NCBI GenBank assembly: GCA_964551445.1
Contig: CAZKCG010000003.1
Location: 1-64,000, forward strand
DNA from: DAOPXV01 sp964551445
GTDB lineage: Bacteria > Muiribacteriota > UBA9980
Length of the DNA: 64,000 nucleotides
Direction: 5' to 3'
The notes under the pieces are model-generated. The model saw nothing but the letters and a program-made list of their open reading frames with translations. It searched no databases and had not been told where the DNA came from. Shown one piece after another: positions 1 through 9,443 of this stretch. The translations under genes were made by a program, and so were the position numbers. Position 1 is the first letter of the stretch. Each line of letters starts with the position of its first letter.

Positions 1-3000
1 GCCGAGCCAAAACTGCCGGTAACCGCCGTAACAAGACTTGTGTCGGCGGTCAATAAATTATTATACTGGTCATATACCCCGACCTTCGGCTGAATAGCGA
101 ACACCGTCGCGGCAACAGACGGGTTCGAGGGTTCCTGCACCATCACAAGTTTCGCCGCAGCGCCCGGATCTACAGCGAATATATTCGATGTCCCGGTCTT
201 TCCGGCGCCGATAACCGATATCGATACGTTCGCCTGAGCTTTCGTCAGCGTTATGTTCTCGACGCATACACCGGCCGCGAAATTCCCGGTAACGATAGGC
301 GATATAGTGCCGGTCGAATCGATAAGATTCGCCGTGAATCCGGCACCGTTATAACTTGTCAGAGTATTGTTTGATGCGTCCTGTGCGGTTATCGTTACGG
401 CGAAAGCCACGCCCGCCGCCTGAGGGGTCGCGATATTCGATATCGCGAAATGGTCGAGTCCCGTATTTATCCACGAAGCGTTGGTTGTGGCCGTAATGCC
501 GGAACCTGTATCAGTTACGGTGATGATCTTATTTATATCAGGCGCAGTGTCGGCTATATGTATCGTCGCGATCCCTGAAACGAAGCCTGTACCGTCGAAT
601 GTGCCGTCAGGATCGGCTATGTCCGTGACGCCGTCGCCGCTCCATGTTATGCCGCCTGTCGCGCCGGCTATCGTAAGCGTGCCGGCTGAATTGAAATTTT
701 TTATAATATTGCCGTTGGCGTCAAGCGCCTTTACATAAATGGAGAGCGCGGCACCTGTAAACTGGGGGCTGTTGGACGAAACGGAAAAACTTGCAAGCGC
801 TCCGGGATTGATGGTGATCTTTCGGGACTCAATTCCGGTAACGCCGGGCGCGTTGAATGATATTTTCAGATCTTCATTTTTATCATATTTCAGATCGGTA
901 AATGTAGCGATACCCGCTACCGCGTTAATAGCCGTCGTGCCCTGAAGCGCAGCCGAGCCAAAACTGCCGGTAACCGCCGTAACAAGACTTGTGTCGGCGG
1001 TCAATAGATTATTATATTGATCATAGACGCCTACCTTCGGCTGCGTCGCAAAAACCGCCGCGGCCGTAGCCGGGGTCGAAGGTTCCTGTACCATCACAAG
1101 TTTGGCCGCAGCGCCCGGATCTACCGAAAATATATTCGATGTTCCGGTCTTTCCGGCGCCGATAACCGATATCGATACGTTCGCCTGAGCTTTCGTCAGC
1201 GTTATGTTCTCGACGCATACACCGGCCGCGAAATTCCCGGTAACGATAGGCGATATAGTGCCGGTCGAATCGATAAGATTCGCCGTAAAGCCGGCGCCGT
1301 TATAACTTGTCAGAGTATTGTTTGATGCGTCCTGTGCGGTTATCGTTAAGGCGAAAGCCACGCCCGCAGCCTGAGGGGCCGCGATATTCGATATCGCGAA
1401 ATGGTCGAGTCCCGCAGTACTGATCCATGAAGCATTAGTCGTGGCGTTCACGGCTCCGGATGTGACCGTGATCACTTTATTCGTATCGGGCGCGGTGTCG
1501 GCTATATGTATCGTCGCGATCCCTGAAACGAAGCCCGTGCCGTCGAATGTGCCATCAGGGTCAACTATGTCCGTCACGCCGTCGCCGCTCCATGTTATGC
1601 CGCCTGTCGCGCCAGCTATCGTGAGCGTGCCGGCTGAATTGAAATTCTTTATAATATTACCGTTGACGTCAAGCGCCTTCACGTACAGGGAAAGCGCGGC
1701 ACCTGTAAACTGCGGGCTGTTGGACGAAACGGCAAAGCTTGCGAGCGCTCCGGGATTGATGGTGATCTTTCGGGACTCAATTCCCGTAACGCCGGGTGCG
1801 GCGAATGATATTTTCAGATCTTCGGATCTATCATATTTCAGATCGGTGAATGTAGCGATACCCGCTACAGCGTTAACGGCGGTCGTGCCCTGAAGAGCCG
1901 CGGTGCCGAAACTGCCTGCAGCCGCGGTAACAAGTCTTGAGTCGGCGGTCAATAGATTATTATACTGATCATAGACGCCGACCTTCGGCTGCGTTCCAAA
2001 AACCGTCGCGGCAACCGACGGGTTCGAAGGTTCCTGCACCATCACAAGTTTGGCGGCAGCGCCCGGATCCATCGTAAACGCGTTGGAAGTTCCTATCCTT
2101 CCGGCGCCGACGGCCGTGATCGATACGTTCGCCATGGCTTTAGTGATAGTGATATTGCCGTTCCATACGCCTCCGGCGAAGTTTCCGGTAACGGCAGGCG
2201 AAATCGTATTGGTGGTATCGGTAAGATTAACTGTCGCGGCGTATCCGGGGATAACATTATTATAAGCGTCCTCGGCTATTATCGTTACAGCGAAGGCATT
2301 TCCGGCCGTCTGAGGAGAGGCTATCGCGGTTATGGCAAAATGATCCAGTCCGACGGTGCTGATCCATGAAACATTCGCGGTTTTGTTCACCGCTCCCGAT
2401 GCGATCGTGATGGATGCCGCTTCAGCCACGGTGTCCGAAACATGAACGGCCGCGACGCCGGACACGAAGCCTGTGCCGCCGAATGTAGCGGTAGTATTCA
2501 AATTGTCCGTAATTCCCTCGCCCGTCCATACTATGGTCCCTGTCGTGCCGGCCGTCGCAAGCGTTCCGGACGAATTAAAATTCGTTATCAGATTGCCGTT
2601 GGCATCAAGAGCCTTTACATACATCGTGATCGGGACGCCTACAAATTGAGGACTGTTGGAAGTAACGCTAAAACTTGTCAGAGCGCCTGGAACTACGGTT
2701 ATTTTCCGCGATTCGACCCCGGCAACGCCGGGCGCGGTAAACATTATTTTAAGATCTTCATTTTTATTATATTTCAGGTCCGTAAATGTCGCAATGCCGG
2801 CGACCGCGTTAACAGAGGTCGTACCCTGAAGGGCCGCTGAGCCAAAACTGCCTGCAGCGGCGGTGATAAGGCTCGTATCGGCCGTCAATAAATTATTATA
2901 TTGGTCATAGACGCCGACCTTTGGCTGAGTCGCGAACAATATCGCGGCCGGCGCGGGAGTTGAAGGTTCCTGGATCATCATAAGTTTGGCGGCAACATCA

Positions 3001-4710
3001 GCAGATATAGTAAAATTATTGGAAGTTCCTGACCTTCCGGCGCCCAGCACGGAAATTGACACGTTCGCCTGAGCTCTCGTAATCGTTACATTCTCGACGC
3101 AAACGCCATTTACGAAATTTCCCGTCACTGAAGGCGACACGGTATTGGTCGTATCGATAAGATTAGCCGTCACGCCATTATAACCGGTCACGGTATTATT
3201 ATTGATATCCTGCGCCGTTATGGTCACGGCGAAACCGGCTCCGGCCGTTTGCGAAGCTAAAGGGCTGATCATGAAATGATCCAATCCGGTATTATTGATC
3301 CACGAAACATTGGCAGACGCGCTCACGAGGCCTGATGTGACCGTGACCGCTTTATTCGCGTCGGCGGCGCTGTCAGACACGTTGATTATCGCGACGCCGG
3401 ACACGAAACATGTGCCGTCGAATGTGCCGCCCGGATCGGCCCCGTCAGTAACACCCCCGCCGCTCCAGGTTATGCCGCCGGTAGTTCCCGTGATCGTAAG
3501 CGCGCCGGGCAGGTTGAAATTAGTTATTAAATTGCCGTTAATATCAAGAGCCCTGACCGATAATGAGATCGCTGCGCCCGTAAATTGAGGGCTGTTCGAA
3601 GTAACGCCAAAACTTGCAAGGACCGATGGATTAACAGTTATCCTTCTGGATTCGACCCCGGTAATACCTGGCGCCGTAAACAATATCTTCAGATCTTCAG
3701 ATCTGTTATATTTCAGGTCCGTGAACGCCGCGATGCCTGCGGATGCGTTAACGGAAGTCGAGCCCTGAAGAACGGCCGAACCAAAACTGCCGGTAGCGGC
3801 TGTGATCACGGCCGTATCCGCGGCGCATAAATTTCCATACTGATCATAGACGCCAACCTGCGGCTGGGTCGTAAACGCCGAAGCGGCCGTCGCGGGAGTT
3901 GAAGGTTCCTGGATCATCATAAGTTTGGCCGCAGCGCCCGCCGTTACAGTAAACGCGTTGGAAGTCCCTGATTTTCCGGCTCCCATGACTGATATCGATG
4001 CGTTAATCTGCGATCTGGTAAGGGTTGCGCTTCCGCTCCATACGCCGTTAACAAAGTTTCCCGTAACGGTAGGCGAAATGGTGTTTGTCGTGTCCGTCAG
4101 ATTCACCGTCGCGTTATATCCCGCAATCGTGTTGTTGGCGTTATCCCGGGCAGTTACGGTAAAAAATATCGCATCGCCGGCCTTCTGAGGTGAAGCGATC
4201 TGGCTGATCGCGAAATGGTCCAGCCCCGTGGTATTGATCCATGTAAGATCGGCCGTCCCGGTTTTAGCAGAGGCCATGTCGGTTATCGTTATGGTTTTAT
4301 TCTGATCCGGCGCCGAATTCATTATATTTAAGACCGCGACCCCGTCATTGAAGCCCTGACCGTTAGATGTCCCGGTCCCGGTGATCCCGTTGACGACTCC
4401 GGCGCCGCTCCATGTGACGCTCCCTGTGGCGCCGGTGATCCCGAGCCCCAGGCTCCCCGAATAATTGATTATCGTATTTGCGTAAGCGTCCTTCGCCCTG
4501 ATATATAAGGTGATCGAACTTCCGGCGAATTGAGGGCTGTCGGTCGTTATGACGAATCTGTCAAAAGGCCCCGGAGCGATGGTGATCATCTGCGACTCAA
4601 CGGCCGCGAGCGCGCCTGAAGTGAAAATGATCTTCATCGCCTCCGCCTTATTGTAGCCTAAATTTGTAAAAGACGCAATTCCCCCGGAAACCGATGCGGT
4701 AACCACGCCT
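1..4710 (-). repeat. Tandem coding repeats of 936-951 bp inside the giant lipoprotein
   Basis: The same landmark recurs at about 943, 1891, 2827, 3766 and 4710, giving periods of 948, 936, 939 and 944 bp; a shift of 951 bp superimposes position 1 on 952. The two units nearest the left edge are almost identical over long stretches, while units nearer the start codon are more diverged. This pattern fits growth of the array by recent duplication or gene conversion at its C-terminal side. All spacings except the last, degenerate one keep the reading frame. Confidence 0.9.
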
Positions 4711-6287
4711 GTAAGTTCTGCGTTTCCGACCGGGCCGCGGGCCGCGGTTATAACCGTCTGGCTGTCGCCGGTCAATATATTTCCGTACGCATCGCTAACC
4801 GCTACCCGGGGCTGAGTCCCGAACGGCGTCCCCGCGGCCGCACCAGAGGAACTTTCGCGCGCCATAACGAGTTTTGAGGCCGCGCCCGGCATAATTATTA
4901 CGGAATTGGATATCCCCATTTTTTTGCCGCCGATCACGGTTATATTTACGCCGCCCTGCGCTTTTCCGATCGTCACGGCGCCCTGCCACACACCCGATAC
5001 GAAAGCGCCTGTAACGTTAGGCGATATAGTATTGGTCGTATCCGACAGGTTCGCCGTGCCGGCAAAAGAATTTACAGTAGCGCCGAAAACGTCCTTTGCC
5101 GTTATAACCAGAGGAATAGCGCTTCCGGCGTTCTGAGGAGAGGCTATCGCAGATATATCGAAGTGATCTAAAACGCTGCTTTGCGTTTCGGACCATGATA
5201 CAAGCGCGGTCCCCGTCCTCTGCGTCGCGTTATCGGTAACGGTTATGAGCGCGTTCACGTCGGCGGCCGTGTTTGAAACGTAAAAGGTCGCGGAGCCTCC
5301 CAGAAAGCCGAATCCGTCGAAGCTTGACTTATATGGCGTTACCGTTCTGACGTTATCGCCGCTCCATGTTATCGTGCCGGTGGTCTCGCTTATGGACAGC
5401 GTTCCGCTTCCCTTATAGCCGGTTATCGCGTTACCGAGATTATCCCTGGCCGTCACGATTATTTTTATATTGCTGGAATCAGACTGAACGCGGCTGGCAA
5501 CAACGAGAAAATTATCGAACGGCCCCGGCGGCAGTTCTAATTTCGATATTATTTTTTTGGTCGCCGGCGCATCGGTATCAAAACTCGATCTTACTACGTC
5601 GCCTATCTTTTTTCCCATTGCCTCGGGGCTCTGGATATAAGCATCAGTGGCCGTCCTTACGGTCTCTATATAATCCCATAATTTTTGAAGTCCGTTCTGC
5701 AGATCGACGGACATCGTGTCGATCAAATTGCGGTTTTTAATTATGTTGGAAGTTATCAGGGCGTAGCCGTCAAAACCGCCGCCGTTGTTATAAGGCGCGG
5801 AAACGTCGACCGTTACGTCAAGCGGATAATTGGACGGAAACCTTCCAAGAACTATCTCGGCCGTGTTTTCCTCAAAAGTTATCGAAAGCGTTTTCCCCCT
5901 GAAATCGCCCGTAAAATTAAATTTGTCCGCGTCCGTCAGCGTGCATCTGCCAAGTTCCTTTTTAGTATTCATGTTGATCAATATCGTTACGGCGCGGGGG
6001 TTCGCTACAGGCACCACCGAGGCAAAAGCCGCATCCGCGATCTTTGAATTTCCCGCGGGAGCCTGCGTCTTTTGAGCCGGAACGGATACGGCCGCTTCGC
6101 CTGACTGACCGGTGAATATTTTTCCGGTTATGGTCATAGCGCCCGGGCCGCGGTCCACCCAGCCGGCCTCGCTTCCGCCTCCGCCGCAGCCTGCCGATAA
6201 AGCACATGACAGTAAAAAAAGAGTTATAATAAGCAGAAACCGTATATTTGAATTCAAATTAACACGCACGGGCTCAAATGTTCTCAT
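1..6287 (-). CDS. Giant tandem-repeat surface lipoprotein, C-terminus beyond window
   Basis: I translated the minus frame from the ATG at 6285-6287 to the left edge and met no stop, so at least 2,095 residues are encoded and the C-terminus lies outside. An AAGGAAG ribosome site precedes the ATG. The N-terminus has a hydrophobic signal ending in LSAGC followed by Gly/Ser residues, the usual form of a lipoprotein signal. Past residue ~525 the protein is built of repeated units of about 312-317 residues, each beginning near GLDHFAIS and containing VGVYDQYNNLL and NSPQFTGAA. These beta-rich units look like bacterial Ig/invasin-type domains. A role as an outer-membrane-anchored adhesin or stalk is inferred. 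It is transcribed divergently from the M23 peptidase. Confidence 0.88.
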   Translation of the reverse strand, partial: MRTFEPVRVNLNSNIRFLLIITLFLLSCALSAGCGGGGSEAGWVDRGPGAMTITGKIFTGQSGEAAVSVPAQKTQAPAGNSKIADAAFASVVPVANPRAVTILINMNTKKELGRCTLTDADKFNFTGDFRGKTLSITFEENTAEIVLGRFPSNYPLDVTVDVSAPYNNGGGFDGYALITSNIIKNRNLIDTMSVDLQNGLQKLWDYIETVRTATDAYIQSPEAMGKKIGDVVRSSFDTDAPATKKIISKLELPPGPFDNFLVVASRVQSDSSNIKIIVTARDNLGNAITGYKGSGTLSISETTGTITWSGDNVRTVTPYKSSFDGFGFLGGSATFYVSNTAADVNALITVTDNATQRTGTALVSWSETQSSVLDHFDISAIASPQNAGSAIPLVITAKDVFGATVNSFAGTANLSDTTNTISPNVTGAFVSGVWQGAVTIGKAQGGVNITVIGGKKMGISNSVIIMPGAASKLVMARESSSGAAAGTPFGTQPRVAVSDAYGNILTGDSQTVITAARGPVGNAELTGVVTASVSGGIASFTNLGYNKAEAMKIIFTSGALAAVESQMITIAPGPFDRFVITTDSPQFAGSSITLYIRAKDAYANTIINYSGSLGLGITGATGSVTWSGAGVVNGITGTGTSNGQGFNDGVAVLNIMNSAPDQNKTITITDMASAKTGTADLTWINTTGLDHFAISQIASPQKAGDAIFFTVTARDNANNTIAGYNATVNLTDTTNTISPTVTGNFVNGVWSGSATLTRSQINASISVMGAGKSGTSNAFTVTAGAAAKLMMIQEPSTPATAASAFTTQPQVGVYDQYGNLCAADTAVITAATGSFGSAVLQGSTSVNASAGIAAFTDLKYNRSEDLKILFTAPGITGVESRRITVNPSVLASFGVTSNSPQFTGAAISLSVRALDINGNLITNFNLPGALTITGTTGGITWSGGGVTDGADPGGTFDGTCFVSGVAIINVSDSAADANKAVTVTSGLVSASANVSWINNTGLDHFMISPLASQTAGAGFAVTITAQDINNNTVTGYNGVTANLIDTTNTVSPSVTGNFVNGVCVENVTITRAQANVSISVLGAGRSGTSNNFTISADVAAKLMMIQEPSTPAPAAILFATQPKVGVYDQYNNLLTADTSLITAAAGSFGSAALQGTTSVNAVAGIATFTDLKYNKNEDLKIMFTAPGVAGVESRKITVVPGALTSFSVTSNSPQFVGVPITMYVKALDANGNLITNFNSSGTLATAGTTGTIVWTGEGITDNLNTTATFGGTGFVSGVAAVHVSDTVAEAASITIASGAVNKTANVSWISTVGLDHFAITAIASPQTAGNAFAVTIIAEDAYNNVIPGYAATVNLTDTTNTISPAVTGNFAGGVWNGNITITKAMANVSITAVGAGRIGTSNAFTMDPGAAAKLVMVQEPSNPSVAATVFGTQPKVGVYDQYNNLLTADSRLVTAAAGSFGTAALQGTTAVNAVAGIATFTDLKYDRSEDLKISFAAPGVTGIESRKITINPGALASFAVSSNSPQFTGAALSLYVKALDVNGNIIKNFNSAGTLTIAGATGGITWSGDGVTDIVDPDGTFDGTGFVSGIATIHIADTAPDTNKVITVTSGAVNATTNASWISTAGLDHFAISNIAAPQAAGVAFALTITAQDASNNTLTSYNGAGFTANLIDSTGTISPIVTGNFAAGVCVENITLTKAQANVSISVIGAGKTGTSNIFSVDPGAAAKLVMVQEPSTPATAAAVFATQPKVGVYDQYNNLLTADTSLVTAVTGSFGSAALQGTTAINAVAGIATFTDLKYDKNEDLKISFNAPGVTGIESRKITINPGALASFSVSSNSPQFTGAALSIYVKALDANGNIIKNFNSAGTLTIAGATGGITWSGDGVTDIADPDGTFDGTGFVSGIATIHIADTAPDINKIITVTDTGSGITATTNASWINTGLDHFAISNIATPQAAGVAFAVTITAQDASNNTLTSYNGAGFTANLIDSTGTISPIVTGNFAAGVCVENITLTKAQANVSISVIGAGKTGTSNIFAVDPGAAAKLVMVQEPSNPSVAATVFAIQPKVGVYDQYNNLLTADTSLVTAVTGSFGS

Positions 6288-6697
6288 ATCTGACTTCCTT
6301 TAAATTTTGGAATTTAATGTATAATTAATTTATATTTTATCAAAGTCATCCAATAAAATCAACACAATTCCATATATACGAAGATCCCGCACGGCTTGAT
6401 TTTTTACGCTCATGTAAAAACGGGACATTTTTATTTATGCACGCCTTCCGGCCAAATAAAACTTGAAACTTTCATGAAAATAATATATATTTATATTAAT
6501 TATCTTTTTTTCGCGGTCAGGCAAACTTAGTTTCAGACTCAATGTCGGCGAATAACGGCCATTTTAAGCAGCGCTTTTACCCCGGCTTTTAATAAGCGCC
6601 CGTCAGTCATGAAACTTTTTTTGAAATTTGTCAGTATTAAAAGTAAAAGCGATCTTAGTTTTAAAAATATAAAAAAAAATCAAATAGGAGGGCTTTT
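6288..6697. other. 410-bp intergenic region between divergent genes
   Basis: This AT-rich stretch carries the minus-strand promoter above and, for the plus gene, a weaker candidate TTGAAA-N17-TAAAAG near 6615-6645. An AGGAGGG ribosome site stands just before 6698. I see no open reading frame, terminator or RNA gene in it. Confidence 0.6.
6334..6362 (-). promoter_or_regulatory. Sigma-70-like promoter of the giant lipoprotein gene
   Basis: On the minus strand TTGATT (6357-6362) is followed after 17 bases by TAAAAT (6334-6339), about 47 bases before the ATG at 6287. The match and spacing are good; not tested. Confidence 0.6.
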
Positions 6698-8029
6698 ATG
6701 AAAATTAAATCCAGGACCTTACTGGCGCTCGTTTTATCACTGGCGCTCATAGGGGGCGGAACAGGAACGGCTCTATTTTTAACGGCGGCGCCCGCCGGAG
6801 CCAATGATGATTCAGCCAGCGGCGAGGACACTCCTGCTCAGGGAACTTCAGGCGGCGAACGCCTCGACGTAACCATGGACGATGTTGACGATACCAAGAA
6901 CGCGAACACTGCCTCCAGTTTCAAAACGGCCGAAGTCGAAGCATTAAATGCCGGCGACGGCAGCTCATCATCATCAAACGTAAGCGTTTCCGGATCATCG
7001 AACACAACGGGCGCTTCTACTCCGGCTTCAAACACCGCTACACCGGCTTCTAATACTACGGGCACCGCCACGCCGGCTTCGAACGCCTCAAACACCGCGA
7101 CGCCTTCCAATACGCCCGCTTCCTCCGGCAGCGTGACGGACCCGTTCAGAATCATGAGCGGCACGCCGCCCGCCGAAACAGCCCGCCAGGGCGGCCAGGG
7201 CCAGGCGGTAACCGTTCCGCTTCCTCCGGCAAGACCGGCGGATCTTAATCCTGGCTCCGTAAATTCAACCTCGCTCGATCAGGACAGACAGACCGCTTTC
7301 GACCTCTTTAAAAAAGGCATAAAAGAAAAAGACAAGGGCATGATCGAAGAGGCAATGGACATGTATCAGAAAATGGTTTACGCCTCCAGCAGAAAAGACG
7401 GAAAATCGCTTTATTTCCTGGGCCGCTGCAAAGAAGAACTGTACCGCCTTTCAAACGATAAAGCCGCGGCTTCAGACGCCAATAAACTTTTCAAGGAAGC
7501 CGCCGAAAAACTTAAAGCCAGCCCCGATACAACAAAAAGCGTTTCAGCTCAGGACGCCGAGGATAAAGTGGACACGGTCGGAGCCGGCGGCGAAACTTCC
7601 GGCGAATTCGGCGGGTTAAGGCCGGTCACGCACAGGATCTCAAGCCAGTTCGGAATGAGAAACCACCCAGTAAGCGGCGGCCGGAAAATGCACAAAGGCA
7701 TCGATTTCGCCTGCCCGCAGGGAACTTCGGTAAAATCTTTAGGCAACGGCAAGATAATAAAATCCGGATGGGAAAACGGCTATGGCAAAGTAATAGTCGT
7801 CGAGCATACGATGGGCGGCAAAAAAATATACACCAGATACGCTCATCTTTCACAGACCGCTCCCGTTGGAACGACCGTAACGCGAGGCCAGACGATACCC
7901 GGCGTTAAAACCGGAAATACCGGCGTCGGCACCGGCGCCCATCTGCACTTCGAGGTCCGCTTCGGAGGACCGTTCGGAGAGGCCGTAAACCCGATGAAAT
8001 ATTTCGGCGTATTATCAAAAAACCAGTAA
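6698..8029 (+). CDS. Secreted M23 (LytM-type) peptidase
   Basis: This 443-residue protein has a signal peptide (about 1-35, ending APAGA), a Ser/Thr/Asn/Ala-rich linker with repeated TPASN units (about 85-145), a helical part resembling a TPR (about 195-275) and a C-terminal M23 domain (about 305-440). The zinc ligands of the family are present: H332 and D336 in HKGID, and H417 in HLHFEV (with H415). It should therefore be an active endopeptidase cutting peptidoglycan cross-links, or a divisome/envelope activator of the same fold. The strong AGGAGGG site supports the ATG. The low-complexity linker probably spans the periplasm. It is divergent from the giant lipoprotein and followed by the NHL protein; a shared transcript is possible. 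Confidence 0.92.
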   Translation: MKIKSRTLLALVLSLALIGGGTGTALFLTAAPAGANDDSASGEDTPAQGTSGGERLDVTMDDVDDTKNANTASSFKTAEVEALNAGDGSSSSSNVSVSGSSNTTGASTPASNTATPASNTTGTATPASNASNTATPSNTPASSGSVTDPFRIMSGTPPAETARQGGQGQAVTVPLPPARPADLNPGSVNSTSLDQDRQTAFDLFKKGIKEKDKGMIEEAMDMYQKMVYASSRKDGKSLYFLGRCKEELYRLSNDKAAASDANKLFKEAAEKLKASPDTTKSVSAQDAEDKVDTVGAGGETSGEFGGLRPVTHRISSQFGMRNHPVSGGRKMHKGIDFACPQGTSVKSLGNGKIIKSGWENGYGKVIVVEHTMGGKKIYTRYAHLSQTAPVGTTVTRGQTIPGVKTGNTGVGTGAHLHFEVRFGGPFGEAVNPMKYFGVLSKNQ

Positions 8030-8102
8030 TTAGAAAGATTTCAAAAAAATATGCCCAACGGTCTAAAACCGGGATTTCAGATATTATGAGGAAGTGATCG
8101 AA

Positions 8103-9128
8103 TTGAATAAAAAATATTTAATAATTGCCGTTATATTAATAATATCAGCTGCTTTCGCTATCGCGAACGCGGCTGAAAAAATGAAGGACCCTTACGCGGA
8201 TTTCAACGCAAAAGCCGTTAAAAGTTCCGTCGCCGTTTCAATACCATACGGCGAAAAAGACGGCGAGATAACACGCGTTCTCGAAAACAGGGAAAAAGGC
8301 TCGATGCTCGCCGGCCCTTCGGCTTTCACCTCCGACGAGGCCGGAAACGTATATGTGGTCGACGCGGCTAAACAGAAAGTTTTAAAATATAACGACGCCG
8401 ACAAAAAAGTTACGACGCTTTTCAATTATGAAAAATCGAATATAAGAAAAAATATCGTGACCGATATCGCCGTTTCCAAATCCGGAAGCATATATTTAGC
8501 CGATCCCGCAGCGGGCGAAACGGTTAAATTCTCGGCTGACGGCAAAGAAGAATCGGTTCTCGGTTTCGTTATCGAGCGCCAGGTAGTTAAAGGCATATCG
8601 GCTATCGCCGCCGAAGGCGACTCCAACCTTATAATGTCGGACGGAACGGAACCCAAAATTGCCGTTTTTGACGGCTCGAAAAAACTCATAAGCGAAAACG
8701 CTCTTCCAGTGCCCGCTAACGGCATCGCAGTCCACGGCGGAAAAATATTCGCTGCTTTAATGGGAGCGGATGAGATAAAAGTTATAAACACTGCTAATTC
8801 AGCCGAGATTGCTCTCAAATATCCCGTCAATTCAAAAGACGGAACGATGCATGTGGCCGAAGGGAAACTCGTCGGGATCGACGCTTCAGGAAATTTTTAC
8901 ATGCATGTCGTAGTGCTTAAGGATGACGGAAAGATCGTCGAGAACGATATCATGAAATTCAAAAAAGACGGAACGCTCTCAAAGAAGATCCGCGTTCCTT
9001 ATCACACGCTTGACGACGACGATATAAATATAGCTAAAACCTACTCGCTTTTAAAAGAAGATATGATCCTCTCCTATGACGCCAACGATGAAAAAGCTTT
9101 TAAAATAGTAAGCTTTGAAGTAAAATAA
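8103..9128 (+). CDS. Secreted NHL/beta-propeller-like protein
   Basis: I chose the TTG at 8103 because the GAGGA ribosome site at 8088-8092 lies 10 bases before it, whereas the in-frame GTG at 8094 sits almost on top of that site. The product then starts with the typical signal peptide MNKKYLIIAVILI, cleaved near ANAAEK. The rest (about 320 residues) repeats short blade-like strands such as DEAGNVYVVDAAKQKVLKY and SGSIYLADPAAGETVKF, characteristic of NHL-type beta propellers. These are usually protein- or ligand-binding scaffolds; no catalytic residues are recognisable. It follows the M23 peptidase by 73 bases and is closed by a terminator, so the two may form an operon. Confidence 0.8.
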   Translation: MNKKYLIIAVILIISAAFAIANAAEKMKDPYADFNAKAVKSSVAVSIPYGEKDGEITRVLENREKGSMLAGPSAFTSDEAGNVYVVDAAKQKVLKYNDADKKVTTLFNYEKSNIRKNIVTDIAVSKSGSIYLADPAAGETVKFSADGKEESVLGFVIERQVVKGISAIAAEGDSNLIMSDGTEPKIAVFDGSKKLISENALPVPANGIAVHGGKIFAALMGADEIKVINTANSAEIALKYPVNSKDGTMHVAEGKLVGIDASGNFYMHVVVLKDDGKIVENDIMKFKKDGTLSKKIRVPYHTLDDDDINIAKTYSLLKEDMILSYDANDEKAFKIVSFEVK

Positions 9129-9184
9129 CGCGCAAAGCATTTTCAGGCTTAGCAAAATAAGCTTTATGCCCGATATAAATCAAT

Positions 9185-9227
9185 AAAAAACGCCGACCTG
9201 CTTTTTTTAAGCCGGACGGCGTTTTTT
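9185..9227 (+). terminator. Rho-independent terminator
   Basis: AAAAAACGCCG is mirrored by CGGCGTTTTTT around a 21-base loop, with a T run at the end. It lies about 55 bases after the NHL gene; the A-run makes it potentially bidirectional. Confidence 0.8.
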
Positions 9228-9375
9228 ATTATGTAATTCACCCCGCGCTACGGGGAAATGACAGTCAGAAGCAGTGAAGACACTTGCGCCTGAAGCTTAC
9301 GCGGTTCGAACGAAATAAAGCCGGTCATGGCGATCAAATGTTTTTCACGATCACGCCGTTCAGGCCCCGCTATTA

Positions 9376-9404
9376 TTGACAAAAAGGCGGCGTTGTGCTA
9401 AAAT
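9376..9404 (+). promoter_or_regulatory. Strong sigma-70-like promoter of the dynamin pair
   Basis: TTGACA (9376-9381), 17-base spacer, TAAAAT (9399-9404). Transcription would start near 9411, leaving a ~33-base leader before the ATG at 9444. Confidence 0.8.
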
Positions 9405-9443
9405 TCATTAAATACAAGTATTTTTAAATGCAAGAAAGTATTT

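Larger units (their letters stand above)
9129..9443. other. 315-bp intergenic region
   Basis: It holds the terminator at 9185-9227 and the dynamin promoter at 9376-9404. The GC-rich stretch between them (about 9240-9370) shows no convincing ORF or RNA fold. Confidence 0.6.

Noticed and set aside
481..1893. Plus-strand frames of 85-150 residues that recur at 481 and 1441
   Set aside because: They repeat only because the coding repeat on the minus strand repeats, and they have no ribosome sites.
1..4710. Tandem repeats as CRISPR or satellite DNA
   Set aside because: Units are 936-951 bp, keep the reading frame and code for protein domains.
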